Below, piece by piece: positions 22,947 through 33,400 of a stretch of DNA of 64,000 nucleotides (the first letter of the stretch is position 1; the number at the start of each line of letters is the position of its first letter). The notes below the pieces were generated by a model. The model was not told where the DNA came from, searched no databases, and saw only the letters and a program-made list of their open reading frames with translations. Source of the DNA: Cephalotrichum gorgonifer (taxonomy: Eukaryota; Ascomycota; Sordariomycetes; Microascales; Microascaceae). The stretch covers positions 186,001-250,000 of the forward strand of contig ONZQ02000002.1 of assembly GCA_900312665.1 (NCBI GenBank). The letters are read 5' to 3'. The position numbers and the translations under genes were made by a program.

Positions 22947-23641
22947 TTACTCGTGGGAAGAGTCGGTGTTGGGACGCTTGATAACCTCTATGCTGCCTGC
23001 GGGGGTTGTTAGTGTTCCCCGTTCCTGGGTAAATTTCGTGGCACGTAAACCGGGGGGGGGATGCAACGTACGCTGGATGATGTTCAGCGCGGTCCTGTTC
23101 TTGCCCTCGGCATCCTGGTAGGTCCCGACGCTCGCGTCACCCTCGACGTAGACGGTCGAGCTATACAAGAACGATCATGTTAGCCAATGCGCCAGAAAGA
23201 GACCATCAATCGATCAAGCTTATATCTATCGACCGCCACGTCGCACGAATTCTTCCCTGCTACCCGCACTCATAAAAACAAGCACAGGGGAATAAGACGG
23301 GAAGAGAAGAGAGGAGAAGAAGAAAAAAGGGATGAGACTGTGGGAGAGAGAGGAACGTACCCCTTGGGGATGCTGAGCAGGAAGTCGCGGCGCTTCTCGT
23401 CGCCCTCGGTCAGGAACTTGGTGACGCGGAACCACGAGGTGTGGCGGTTGTCCCTGGGTCCCGTGGAGCTGGCGACGGAGTACTTGATGACCTCGTGGCC
23501 GGTGCTGGTGGGCTGGAGCTCGGGGGAGTCACCCAGGTTTCCGAGGAGGGTGATGCGGGCGACGGCGCGAGGCGACGAGGTGGTGAAGGCGCGGACGGCG
23601 GACGGGGCGGCCGCGGCGCGGCGGGCGAGGAAGGACGACAT
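22947..23641 (-). CDS. RIM1: mitochondrial single-stranded DNA-binding protein
   Basis: Three exons (23641-23361, 23160-23072, 22996-22947) encode 139 residues. The N-terminus (MSSFLARRAAAAPSAVRAF) is a typical mitochondrial presequence. The rest is one OB-fold of the bacterial SSB type: ARITLLGNLGDSPEL, KYSVASSTGPRD, TSWFRVTKF, then, across the junctions, STVYVEGDASVGTYQDAEGKN and a basic C-terminus (IEVIKRP). It binds single-stranded mtDNA during replication. Size and motif order match yeast Rim1 and its Pezizomycotina orthologues. The longer open frame upstream of the ATG is not needed. Confidence 0.93.
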
Positions 23642-26341
23642 TATGGGGATTGTTTGTATTTGGGTTGAGTGGTGGTGGCTTTTTTGCGGTTCGGTCGGAG
23701 ATTTTCGCGAGGGGAGAAGTTTAGCGATGGTGAGAGAGAGAGATCTTGGGGCCGAGATTTCGACGCGCTCGCTGGTTTCCAGGGGCGAGGAGGGGGACAC
23801 CAAACGCGAAACGAGCTTGCTCATGCGCGGGATGGTCCGTGCTTCCCCCACGACCCCATTTAGATTGCAGGATCTTTCTTACTAGAGGAATAATGCATCT
23901 ACTAAAGCGAATTGTGTTACTATCGAGGCTATTAGCCAATGGTGGTGACTTATGACGTCTTATTCGGTCCTGGTGGAACAAAAGGTGTAGAGCATTTATT
24001 ACTCTACAGCGCTCTTGCATTGGCCCTACCAACATATCTTCATGCGCAGCAAGCAGATGCGGATCCAGCAGTAGAAAATCGAGTGTTGTCTCCCATAGAG
24101 AAAAGCTTTTGTCGCTTTCTTTTTGGTAGATAGGAGGCATGGTGGTATTGTCCCTTATCGTGGGCGTGTCCCCGATGCGCATCAGCAAGTGTGAAAACTT
24201 GATGGGCATCGATGACAGCAACGACATCGTCCCGGGCATCCTCGTCTCCACCACGGAAGGCCATGGCAGAGCTGAACGAAAACACCTATTCTCATATTCT
24301 CCCCAACTGTTTGGTAGCGGTCGAGCAGACATCAATGTAGATGTACACCATCTAACAGAACCGCAGTCATCAGACCCGGCAATCAACAATTCCGCCGCTC
24401 TCCTGTCATGTTTCCATTCTCAAGTCGAACTGTTATATCCGCAGTCACGCCACGCCATAGTTCCCGACTAGGAGGGAAAGAAGGGAGGACGAGCAGTGGG
24501 TTCGGAGATATGGCATCATAGTAGGGATACCCGCGGTAAACCACATACGCCGGGAGGTGGTCCCTCGCTCGATCCAACACCTCGCTTGGCGCCCCAAGGA
24601 GCGTCAGATGGCCGAGTCGGCGAAGTCCCATCCTATTCAATGAGGCAATTGCTTCTGAAGAAGAAATTAGAGCTGTACATGTTCGTATAAAATACGATGT
24701 CGAAATCGTTACAGGTCTGTTGACCAGCTAGGCTTTTGAGGAGGAATCATAAGGCTACAATAGACATGTTGGTGGCGCGGACCCTTTTTGCAGTGGGCAT
24801 CCAGGCCGGGCAGGATGTGAGAATCGCGCTCGCTTTGCTCTACCCTGCTCTGCTCTGCATCTCTTCTGGCCTAACCGGACAGAAACCGCTCCCGCATGCA
24901 GCCACCTCTTGGCCCAAGCTTCCCCCCTTCTTCTTCACTCGTTTCTTCGTTCCCTCGTGGAACACATTATCCCGCCGCCGCTCGCCTAACCCGATCCGAT
25001 CCCAGCACCTCATCTCGTCAAAGAAACGGCTTGCGACACTCACCCGCAGACCACGTTGCTATCCGAATATGGGTCGGCGAACGAGCGAATTTTGAGGAAC
25101 TCTGTACTCGGTTACTCCCCCGAGGCGGAAGAAAGAAAAGGGGGGGAAGAGCGGGAGAGGACATTCGGAGGGAGGTAATACAAAAAAGGTACGACATTAT
25201 TATGGACACACCTCGTAACGACGAAGATCCTCTCTCGCCCGCGCCCAGCGCCCACTCTTCCTTCTCCTCTGCATCTTCTCATTTTTTTTTTTCGTAAGGA
25301 TTGGCAATGTGACGATAGACGAGGCAGAAAATAGCAAAGAATCCTAAAAATAACCGCACCCTTCCATGTTCATGGCTGGTGGTTGAAGCAAACCTGCGGG
25401 GCTCTCGCGTTGCCGGATTCTGGTGTCAATAGCCAATACGGCCGGCGTCAATAAGAAAAAGAGCGGCAGCGGAGGCGGCGGTGGCTCCCACTTACACAGT
25501 AACTACTACATACAGCTCGCCAAAAAGAAAGAACAAAATGTCTGTCACACTGCATACCCACTTCTTGCCGCGCCTCTCTCTCCTCTGACCTTCACTCGAT
25601 TTACTACTTCCGTCTTTTTTGGACGTTTGACGTTCCTCTTGTTTGCATTTTAGCTTTCTTTTGGCCATATCTCTACCACTTATCCCCCCGCCCTCCCATT
25701 GCCCTCCGCCACCCTAGCCCCTCCAACTACCCCCCCCCCCCCTTTGTTGCCCCGATACTGTTCGGCATGGAGAGACTCCCGTTGTATATAGGTCGTAAAA
25801 GGGAAGCCGAGACGTGGACCCCTTCCCGGGTCCTGGCTCGCCCGTCTATTCATTCCTTCCCTCAATAAGTGCCTCATCCTTTTCATCTTGCTTCCCTTCC
25901 CGAGCTGATATGCTCTTGTCACCTATCACCTCGGGACAGCCTACCCGGCTCTGTGAATGTTCATGTTCATGTTCTTGGCGTGCTCCTCTCATCTTAGGAA
26001 ACGCCACTGTATGTTGGGAACATCTCAGACGCCGTTCAGACTTAGGTTCTCGCTTGAAGCCGATTCTTGCTCGAGAACTGACTCACCAGTGTCTGAGGAT
26101 ATAAGGAACCGGGACGTCCGCTCCTTTCAGACACACACACACACACATACACACGCCCCCCTTTCCCCCCACTCGGGAAAGTATCCGTGGCACATAGCTC
26201 TAGCGAGGGACGCGGCCAGCAATCCCCGAATCTTCAAGACCCGCACGGCAAGCAGTCCTACGGGAGAGAGAGAAGGGAACGTCAAGAAGGGTTGGTCAGT
26301 ACTGTGCCTATCCCGGAGCGGGATAGGGTATCGTCAGCAAC
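23642..26341. other. divergent intergenic region, SSB and STE3 promoters
   Basis: About 2.7 kb. No supported gene. A minus-strand frame at 23721-24389 and an overlapping one at 24040-24285 (SAMAFRGGDEDARDDVV...) are open but I recognise nothing in them and they conflict. The STE3 side has a 12-15 base poly-C run near 25728-25742, a C/T-rich tract, and a short CA repeat (about 26131-26150) in the presumed leader of the receptor transcript. Confidence 0.45.
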
Positions 26342-28121
26342 ATGGGGGCCACCATCATCAACGGCTCAGCCGAGAACATGAGCGACCTCTGGCTCGCCCA
26401 CCACGACATCCCCTCCCAATCCAGCCTCACCGCAAACATGATATGCCGCGTCGTCTTCGGCTCCCTCTCCAACCTCTTCATGTGGGTGCCCCTGAGCCTC
26501 CTCTACCGCAACGGCGAGCTCGCCGCCGTGGTCCTCATCGCCGCCACCATGGTCTACAACGCGGGGACCGTCGTCAACGCCATCGTCTGGCAGACCGACA
26601 ACGTATCCTCGTGGTGGATGGGCTTCGGGTACTGCGACGTCTTCGTCTACCTCAACTACCCCATCCTCACCATCTACACCTCCAGCGTCCTCGCCATCAT
26701 GCGCAACCTCGCCGCCCAGATCAGCCTCATGCGCGCCGACTCGCTCAACCTCCACGAGAAGCGAAGACGCAACCTCGTCCAGGCCCTCATCATCTTCCCC
26801 GTGCCCATCCTCCAGGTGGCGTGGATCTATCCCTTGTCCGTCCACAGGTACTACGTCCTGACCCTGGTCGGTTGCACGTGGTGGCCCTCCAGGACATGGC
26901 CCAGCGTCGTCTTCTTCTGTCTGCCCCAGCCGGCCTTTGCTCTCGCCGCGGCGTGGTACGCAGGTGTGTTCCAGTTCCTATCCCGTCCGTCCCGAATCTC
27001 GGGTTTCCCAGAAGGGGCCATCTCCTCTCCTTGTATCTCTGATTAAGTGGACCGACGCAACGGGGGGGAGGAAGACGGCCTCACGGGGCTGCTTCAGGGG
27101 GAGCGAGTATGCCACGGGAAGATCGTGTCAATACCCACAAGCTAACAAACCCTCTCCCGCAGGTGTTACCTTCTGGCGCTTCAGACAGCTCTCCAGAAGC
27201 ACCCTCTCCGCGCTCTCCACCTCCAACGGCCGCGCCACCTCCCGCGCCCGCCGCGCCAAGCGCCGCCTCTACTTCATGACCCTCGCCATCCTGGTCCCCT
27301 ACCTCCCCATCACGCTCATGTACTTCATCAACAACATTAGGTACATCGTCCCACTGGACCCCTACGACTTCGGCGCCGTGCGCCGCGGCGAGGTCGACGG
27401 CCTGCCCTGGGACTCCGTTATCCTCCTGCCCAGCAGGGCCCTCGACTTCGCCACCCAGAACGACCGCTTCACCGCCATCCTGACCGTCATCCCCGTCTTC
27501 GGCTTCTTCGGAATGAGCAAGGACGCCATCAACATCTACCGCAGGTACCTCGTCGCCCTAGGCCTCGCGAGGATCTGGCCCTCGCTGGAGGGAGAGTATG
27601 ATCCCGACAGGACCGGGAGTCGGTTTGGAAGTAGCCATGGGACATCGGGGATCATCGCTAGCTCTACGACGACGCAGTACGCCCATTCCCTCTTGTCCAT
27701 GTCCCCCTTCCCACTTCCCTCCCTCACGACCACCACGGCGTACGCAAGGGCGCTAACCGAGATTCCTCTGGCGTACAGATCTTACACTAAGCACAGCATC
27801 TCGGTGACACTCACCTCCCAGCCCTCCACCTCGCCGGCCCCGCCCCCGACCGTGGCCCCCAAGTCCAGCCGCTTCTTCCGCTTCCTCCGCTTCTTCCCGT
27901 TCCGCAGCCAGAGGACGCATGGAAGGATACTCAGCACCTCCTCCACGAGCCGCATCATCGGGTCGGAGGAACACGAGATGTTGGAGCCCGAGCGGATGAG
28001 CCCTCGCATGGCGACGGCACAAATACACGGCCAAGATGCCAGAGCTGCGGTGGAAACGAGGGTTTGGAGCCGGGATGAGGAGGTCGGGGAGGGCTCGACT
28101 CCGCCTGGGAGAAGGAGTTGA
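26342..28121 (+). CDS. ste3: STE3-type a-factor pheromone receptor (GPCR)
   Basis: Two exons (26342-26963 and 27163-28121, intron 26964-27162) give 526 residues. The N-terminus is short and extracellular, followed by seven hydrophobic segments (the first from about residue 30). Class D receptor landmarks include the opening of segment 2 (NLFMWVPLSLLYRNGE), WWMGFGYCDVFVYLN, HEKRRRNLVQALIIFPVPI and, in the third loop, FWRFRQLSRSTLSA. Segment 7 (TAILTVIPVFGFFGMSKDAINIYRRY) closes the bundle. The cytoplasmic tail of about 180 residues is Ser/Thr/Pro-rich and basic, as expected for phosphorylation and G-protein signalling. The receptor senses the lipopeptide a-type pheromone at the plasma membrane during mating; the Neurospora counterpart is pre-1. 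The splice junction falls in WYAGVTFWRF. Confidence 0.95.
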
Positions 28122-28784
28122 GACTAAAACTCTTTGCCAATCTCTGGGTTATATATAGCTTTCTCGGTGTATGCAGAGGAGGAGGAGAGTGAGAAGTTCA
28201 GTTTACCTGCATTACTTTGACATAGCGAGGGGAGGCTTCGAGCAATTCTGGGTGCCATCTCATCTCATAACTATTAATTACATTTTGTTAGTGTTTGGGA
28301 CTTAACCGCGGCTGGGGTGATGAAAAAAAGACTTATAATGAAACTACTCCGTTCTATGTACATTATTCGTGGGTTATGGGCTCAAGCGTATTTCAAGTAA
28401 GTGCAGGGGCAGTCGTTTCAAGAAGAAGAAAAAAAAAGCCCGATATATTAAGCCCGAGGAAGGACGAGGATCTTCTCTCCCCTCCCCTCCTCTTCCTCAG
28501 AGAAAACCACCGCCACTAATAACTACATACATGCACACAAGCCGGACCAAACGCCTCTGCCAATATTGGTATCAAGCCATCAAAGTAAAACAAGAAAAAG
28601 AGATGGGGGGAAATAGGGAACGTTCGCGAGGTGGGTGGGGAATAGACAGGCTAGGAGAGAAAGACGGGAAAAGATTGGTAGATGACAATGACAACGGATT
28701 TAGGTACACCCCGACCCCGACCCCCTTTCATAATTTAAACACAAGCCAGGGGCTTAGGGAACGAAAGAAGCAGAATGGCGTCAT
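28122..28784. other. convergent 3' flanks of STE3 and Erf4
   Basis: Holds the 3' untranslated regions of two convergent genes. A-rich and purine-rich runs (around 28425-28500) but no gene. Confidence 0.6.
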
Positions 28785-30490
28785 TCACGAGACTTCAACC
28801 TCTTGGAAGCCCGATCCAGCGCCGTCGCGGGGTGTACTTGGCGCGGGAGCAATCTCAGGGTCCGGTATTTGTATATCGAGCTGAAGAAGAGTACTGTCAG
28901 TAAGAATGTCCAGCCAGGAGCGGGGGGACGAGAAGCATGGTAAAAAGGGGGGGGGAGGCGCACAGTCATGTACCCTGTCTTTCTCAGTGGGATGATCCTA
29001 GGTGCCATGCCGTCGTCGGCGCCCAGCGTCTTCTCCATCTCCTGGTTCCACCTCTCTATCCATCCCTCCAGCCCCGCCAGCCGGGCCTTGATGCCCGTAA
29101 AGCCGAGATCATCCCAGACCCAGCCGGTCAGCAGTCCCAACGTGGCGTCGAGGATGTTCCGCCAGCCGTAGGGGTCGTGTATGCTCACGAGGTCCGTGTT
29201 CAGCTTGCTGATGATGCGGCGGAACTCCTGCTCCGACAGGCCGACGGGGTCGAGGATGTCGGGGTACGTGTCGGAGAAGGCGGGGGCCAGGTCGCCGCCG
29301 ACCATGTAGTCCCGTCGCACGCGGATGATGCGCGTGGCGGCGTACTCGGGCGACGACGCGGGGACGTGCGGGTTGAGGTGCGGGTAGCACGGGTGCTGCG
29401 GACCCCACTCTTGCGTCGCGTCGCCGCCCTGCACGTCCTCGCCCATGATGGAGGAGTCGGACGAGTTGGACGACATGGGGGAGCCGATGCCGTCGCCGGC
29501 CGAGACGTTGGAGGGGCGCGGGTGTCCTTCGGTTTCGGGGCCCCGCTCAAGGTCCACGGAGAACCGGGCCGCGGCGGCGTTTTCGTGTTCGTGAGCCATG
29601 GTCGTCGTCGCTATTTCCTTGCCTTTCCCCTTGTCCAGTGGTCTACTGGGCGGTCCCTGCTCGTGGATGGAATTGCGGTAGGCCCAGGTGAACTCGGGCT
29701 CGGTGGGCGTAGGGGTAGCGTTCGCGGAGCGCTTGCCGTCGTACGAGTGTCGGACGGATCTCGGGAGGCTGATGCGCCTTTCTCCAGCGCCGTACTGTTC
29801 GATCTGGAAGCTCGGCCTCGAAGGGGCGGTGTGTTTCGTCTGGCGCTGCTCGGAGAGGGTGAGGAGCGGATAGTCGCCGTCGGCGGTGCGTACAGGATCG
29901 ACGGTGCTCGTGTCGGTAATAGCAGGATGGGATAGGAGGACGGCAGGCAGTGGGGGGGTCGACGGGCGTCGCTTCCGGACGGGGGCGGCCTTGGGGAGTC
30001 GTGGAGTGGAGTTTGTAGGGTTCCACAGGCGGGCGGCGCGAGGTCGGCGGGGGCTCGCTGACGCTGCGTGACTACGGAAGGGGGACTGCAGGAGGCGATG
30101 ATCTCGTGTTCGGGCGGCCGGGGGGATGGCGGCGTTTGCGTTTATTCGAGGGGTATGGGTAGGGCCAGGGCCAAGGGCGGGGGAGGAGGTCGAGGGGAAG
30201 GGACGGTGCGGCTCATCTACTGCTCCTACGGCGGTTGCTTTGGAGGGTCGGGGGCTCGCGACAACGTGGGAAGCCGTGGGGAGCGAGTTTGGGACGCGAC
30301 CGTCAGGGGAACGGCCGCGAGATTGGCGACGTTGGGGTGACAGTGGAGAGGCGGGAAGAGCCCCGGCAGATGCCGCGGTAGTGTACTCGTGGGAGGCTGC
30401 AGCACCTCGAAGGGCTGGTGGTTGGGAGGGTGGGAGAATAATCGGCGCGGTAGGAACGGTATCGTCGTCGTCGCGGTGTCCAGGGTGGAT
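28785..30490 (-). CDS. ERF4: Erf4 (Ras palmitoyltransferase subunit), 5' end unresolved
   Basis: Erf4 pairs with the DHHC enzyme Erf2 to palmitoylate Ras at the ER. The core (RIIRVRRDYMVGGDLAPAF, PDILDPVGLSEQEF, HDPYGWRNILDATLGLLTGW, GFTGIKARLAGLEGWIE) is the Erf4/Golgin-A7 domain. An 83-nt intron (28963-28881) joins TGYMT to LDIQIPDPEIAPAPS, the C-terminus expected for fungal Erf4; without splicing the frame reads into unrelated residues. The first in-frame ATG (29599) gives only 243 residues. However, the same frame is open without a stop for 297 more codons up to 30490. It contains Erf4-like N-terminal text (YPLLTLSEQRQ, ERRISLPRSVRHSYDG, EFTWAYRNSIHEQGPP) but no ATG. The true start must lie in an upstream exon that I could not place. 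The coordinates here give the open frame, not a proven start. Confidence 0.85.
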
Positions 30491-33400
30491 TCAATTGGCA
30501 GGTAAAGGAGAGTACGAGTACTCGAATGGGTACTCTCACTCGTCGTCACAGGTGGGCGGGAAGTGACGGATGGGGTTAGGGGATGAGTGGATACGCAGGG
30601 GCGTTCGATGATTGGGCTACAGGCTCCAAATCGGTTTGATGAGCAGGCGATGGGGGCGGTGGTTTTGGTAGGGTCCTGCGGGTGAAGGGAGTGGTGGTAA
30701 CGGTGGCAGCGGTGGTAGTGGTGGTGGTGGTGCAGATTGCGGCCCTTCTTGCGGTGGTCGTAGCGGCGGCTATTCTTCTGGGTAATATTATCGACAATCA
30801 ACTCGGCCGTATTAATAAGATGGCCGGATGGATGCGACGCCGTCTCGAGGTGCGTTATGGTGTGTGAGTGAGAGGGAGAGAAACGATGCAAAGTCTGACG
30901 GGCAGGTGTCAGCCTGGTCGACAAGTGGCTAGGCCCCTGGCAGTTGGCAGGCGAAATCGCAACCGAAACCGTTATCGCTATCGTTATCGTTATCGTATCA
31001 GGGGCAGGGGGTGCTCGCTGTACGATTGGGACCGAAAGTGGTTTAGCTTGCACGGGGACCTGCTGTCCTCGTACCAGCATCATGGGAATTGGCAACAGAA
31101 AATCAAGGAGCCGGATCTCAGTCCCAAACGCACATTTTTGTGGCTGCTGGTGGGATGACAGTTCGTCTCTCGTGGTGTCTCGCCGCCCCTTTGTCTTTTG
31201 ACTTTTTTTTTCTTTCCTTTTCCTTGTTTCTTCTTCCCCCTTGTTTCTTGTTCCTGGCCTGACTCTATCTTGCAGCGGGCCAGCAAGCAGTCGTGGGGCT
31301 GGTTCACAGGCGCAGAATCCCAAGACTTCCGCTGTCGAAAGATGGGGTTGTTCGTAAGGTGCGGTCGGGGCAAGTGTAAGTGTAGAGTGGCGGTCGATCT
31401 GATATCTGATGTCTTGATATCGTCACTTGGCGATGGCTGTCTTCGTTCAGTGGGTAGCTGCGAAAACGCTTGGTTGACTTTGCGGGGTCCGGATCTAGGA
31501 CACCACGGCAAAGGAAGCAATGAGGTGGGAGAAATGTCCAAGACACGAGCAGACGTCAGTCAAGAGAAGATGCACGTCAGATTGTCTCTCCCCTCCCATG
31601 TATCCGGGGTTCACGCACTCCATATACTTCGTATCTACCCGTCTGCAGTGGCACTTTTCTCTCGATCCCAGGCTTACGAGGATGCTTGGTTCCGGTCCCT
31701 GGCTTTCGTCACCTCCTCCGCCCCGCCCCCTTGTCCCTTGCCACTTCTTGCCCCTAACCCCTTGTTCCTTGCCCCTTGAACCGCGAACCGCAACCATCCG
31801 ACGCTTTCCCAAAACCGCAATCTAAGGCGTGTCCCGTCCAAAGAGGTACCATCCTGCCCCCCCTTCGCCCCGTCTTCCTTGTATTGGAGACAACCCTGTC
31901 CAGTAGCTGGAAGCTGGGGAGGTAGGAAGCTGGATATCTGGGTCGGAAGCTAGGCAGGTAGGGTAGCGGGGCAGCTGGCTCGATGCCGTTACATCCATAT
32001 CCATGGCCAACCAGGAACCTGGTCCCGCCCGCCCCATACCACAAAACCAGCTCCATGGGCTGGGCCGACTGCCCTCGGCTGGGATGACTCGTTCCGTTCC
32101 TTTTCCTGGCATCGATCTTTCTCGTCACCAAATATTCTCGGAGCTCAATGCTGGTTGGGGGAGGGAAATCTTGCAAGACGGGACGGAAACAAGAGGTATG
32201 AGTCCCATCTAATGTCCCATCCTCGGTCCTATCATTCTATCTGGTCCGTCGAGGGAACACAAAGGCAATTCGTATCGTATACTTGTATTACTTCGTACAG
32301 GAAGACAGGATTCGACAGAGAAACCTGTTACAAAGAGCCCCTCGACCCCGCCAACTCAACACACACCTGCTCTTTTTTTCGTTTCGTTTCTTTTTTTTTC
32401 TCTTTCTTTTTTCTTCTTCTCCTTTAATTTTCTTCCTCCTTTTCCCTTTCTTGTCTTTTTGGCCCCGCGGCGCGACCTTCGTCTTCGAGGGATGTGACCA
32501 ATATCACGTCTGACACGAGACCAACTACTTGTAATTGCATTGGCACCACATCACAGCCTCAACAACTTCCCTTCCCGTCACATTATCATCCCTGTCTCCT
32601 GACTTTTGCTTCTATTTCTTTCCTTCTTCTCGTCTCAGACTTCCCTGTCAGTACTTGCAGTATTATTACTCCGCGCTGGGAGAACCGTCCCTTCTCAGCC
32701 CATGTCTGTGCGTTCTTTTCTGCATGACGACCCAATATTGCAAGTAATTAACGAGGTTGCGATGAAGCCGCAGGGCTCGGAACCCCGGACCCCCTGGCTG
32801 CTATTGTTAAGCCCCTATTGTTACATCACCTCCCGAGGGCACCGAGAGGTGATACAGGTAGGCTTACTTGTACATCGCCTCGGGGAATATTTCAAATGAG
32901 GAGTGGAGAGTGATAGCTACAAGAAAGCCCAGAATCTTTCATTGTCACGTTCGCCTCATCTAATATCCGCGCTCATGCGCATCAACTCGAAATACGCAAG
33001 CCGAGATGGAGCTTCCTCGCTTCAGCGTCGGTCCGGTCAGAGGCTCAGCTGGCTTCCTCTCCTCTCCCGGTGGCTGGTGCAGCTCGTGTTGTGAAGAAAG
33101 CGACCGCAGCCCAATCGCATCATCTGCCTCGCTCGCCATCCTATCCATCGCCCCTATTTGCCTGCTCGTACAAGTAGTGTAATACATACTTCTAATTGCT
33201 GGACAAGTGGCTGCACCATAGAGTACCGAGCCGACAGCACGGGTAGGAGGGACATGCCCCGTTGCGCCACTTGCCCGGACTGGCGCCGACTTGGCAAAGG
33301 GGGGGAGTCAGCGTGGCCGAGTACGGGGTCGCACAGGTGCGAATCGTCTTCAATGTCCGTCCGACCTTGTGTAATCGGCACGACTTCTGTAGACTCTGTT

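Noticed and set aside
23721..24389. 222-codon minus-strand ORF between SSB and STE3
   Set aside because: No recognisable motif, conflicts with another open frame on the same strand, and the region is promoter DNA by position.
30226..31323. 365-codon minus-strand ORF beside Erf4
   Set aside because: His/Pro/Thr-rich translation of simple repeats; in a different frame from the Erf4-like sequence that overlaps it.
33300..33350. tRNA-like A box and B box words
   Set aside because: A TGGCCGAGT word and a GGTGCGAATC word lie at roughly the right distance, but no acceptor or anticodon stem can be folded.
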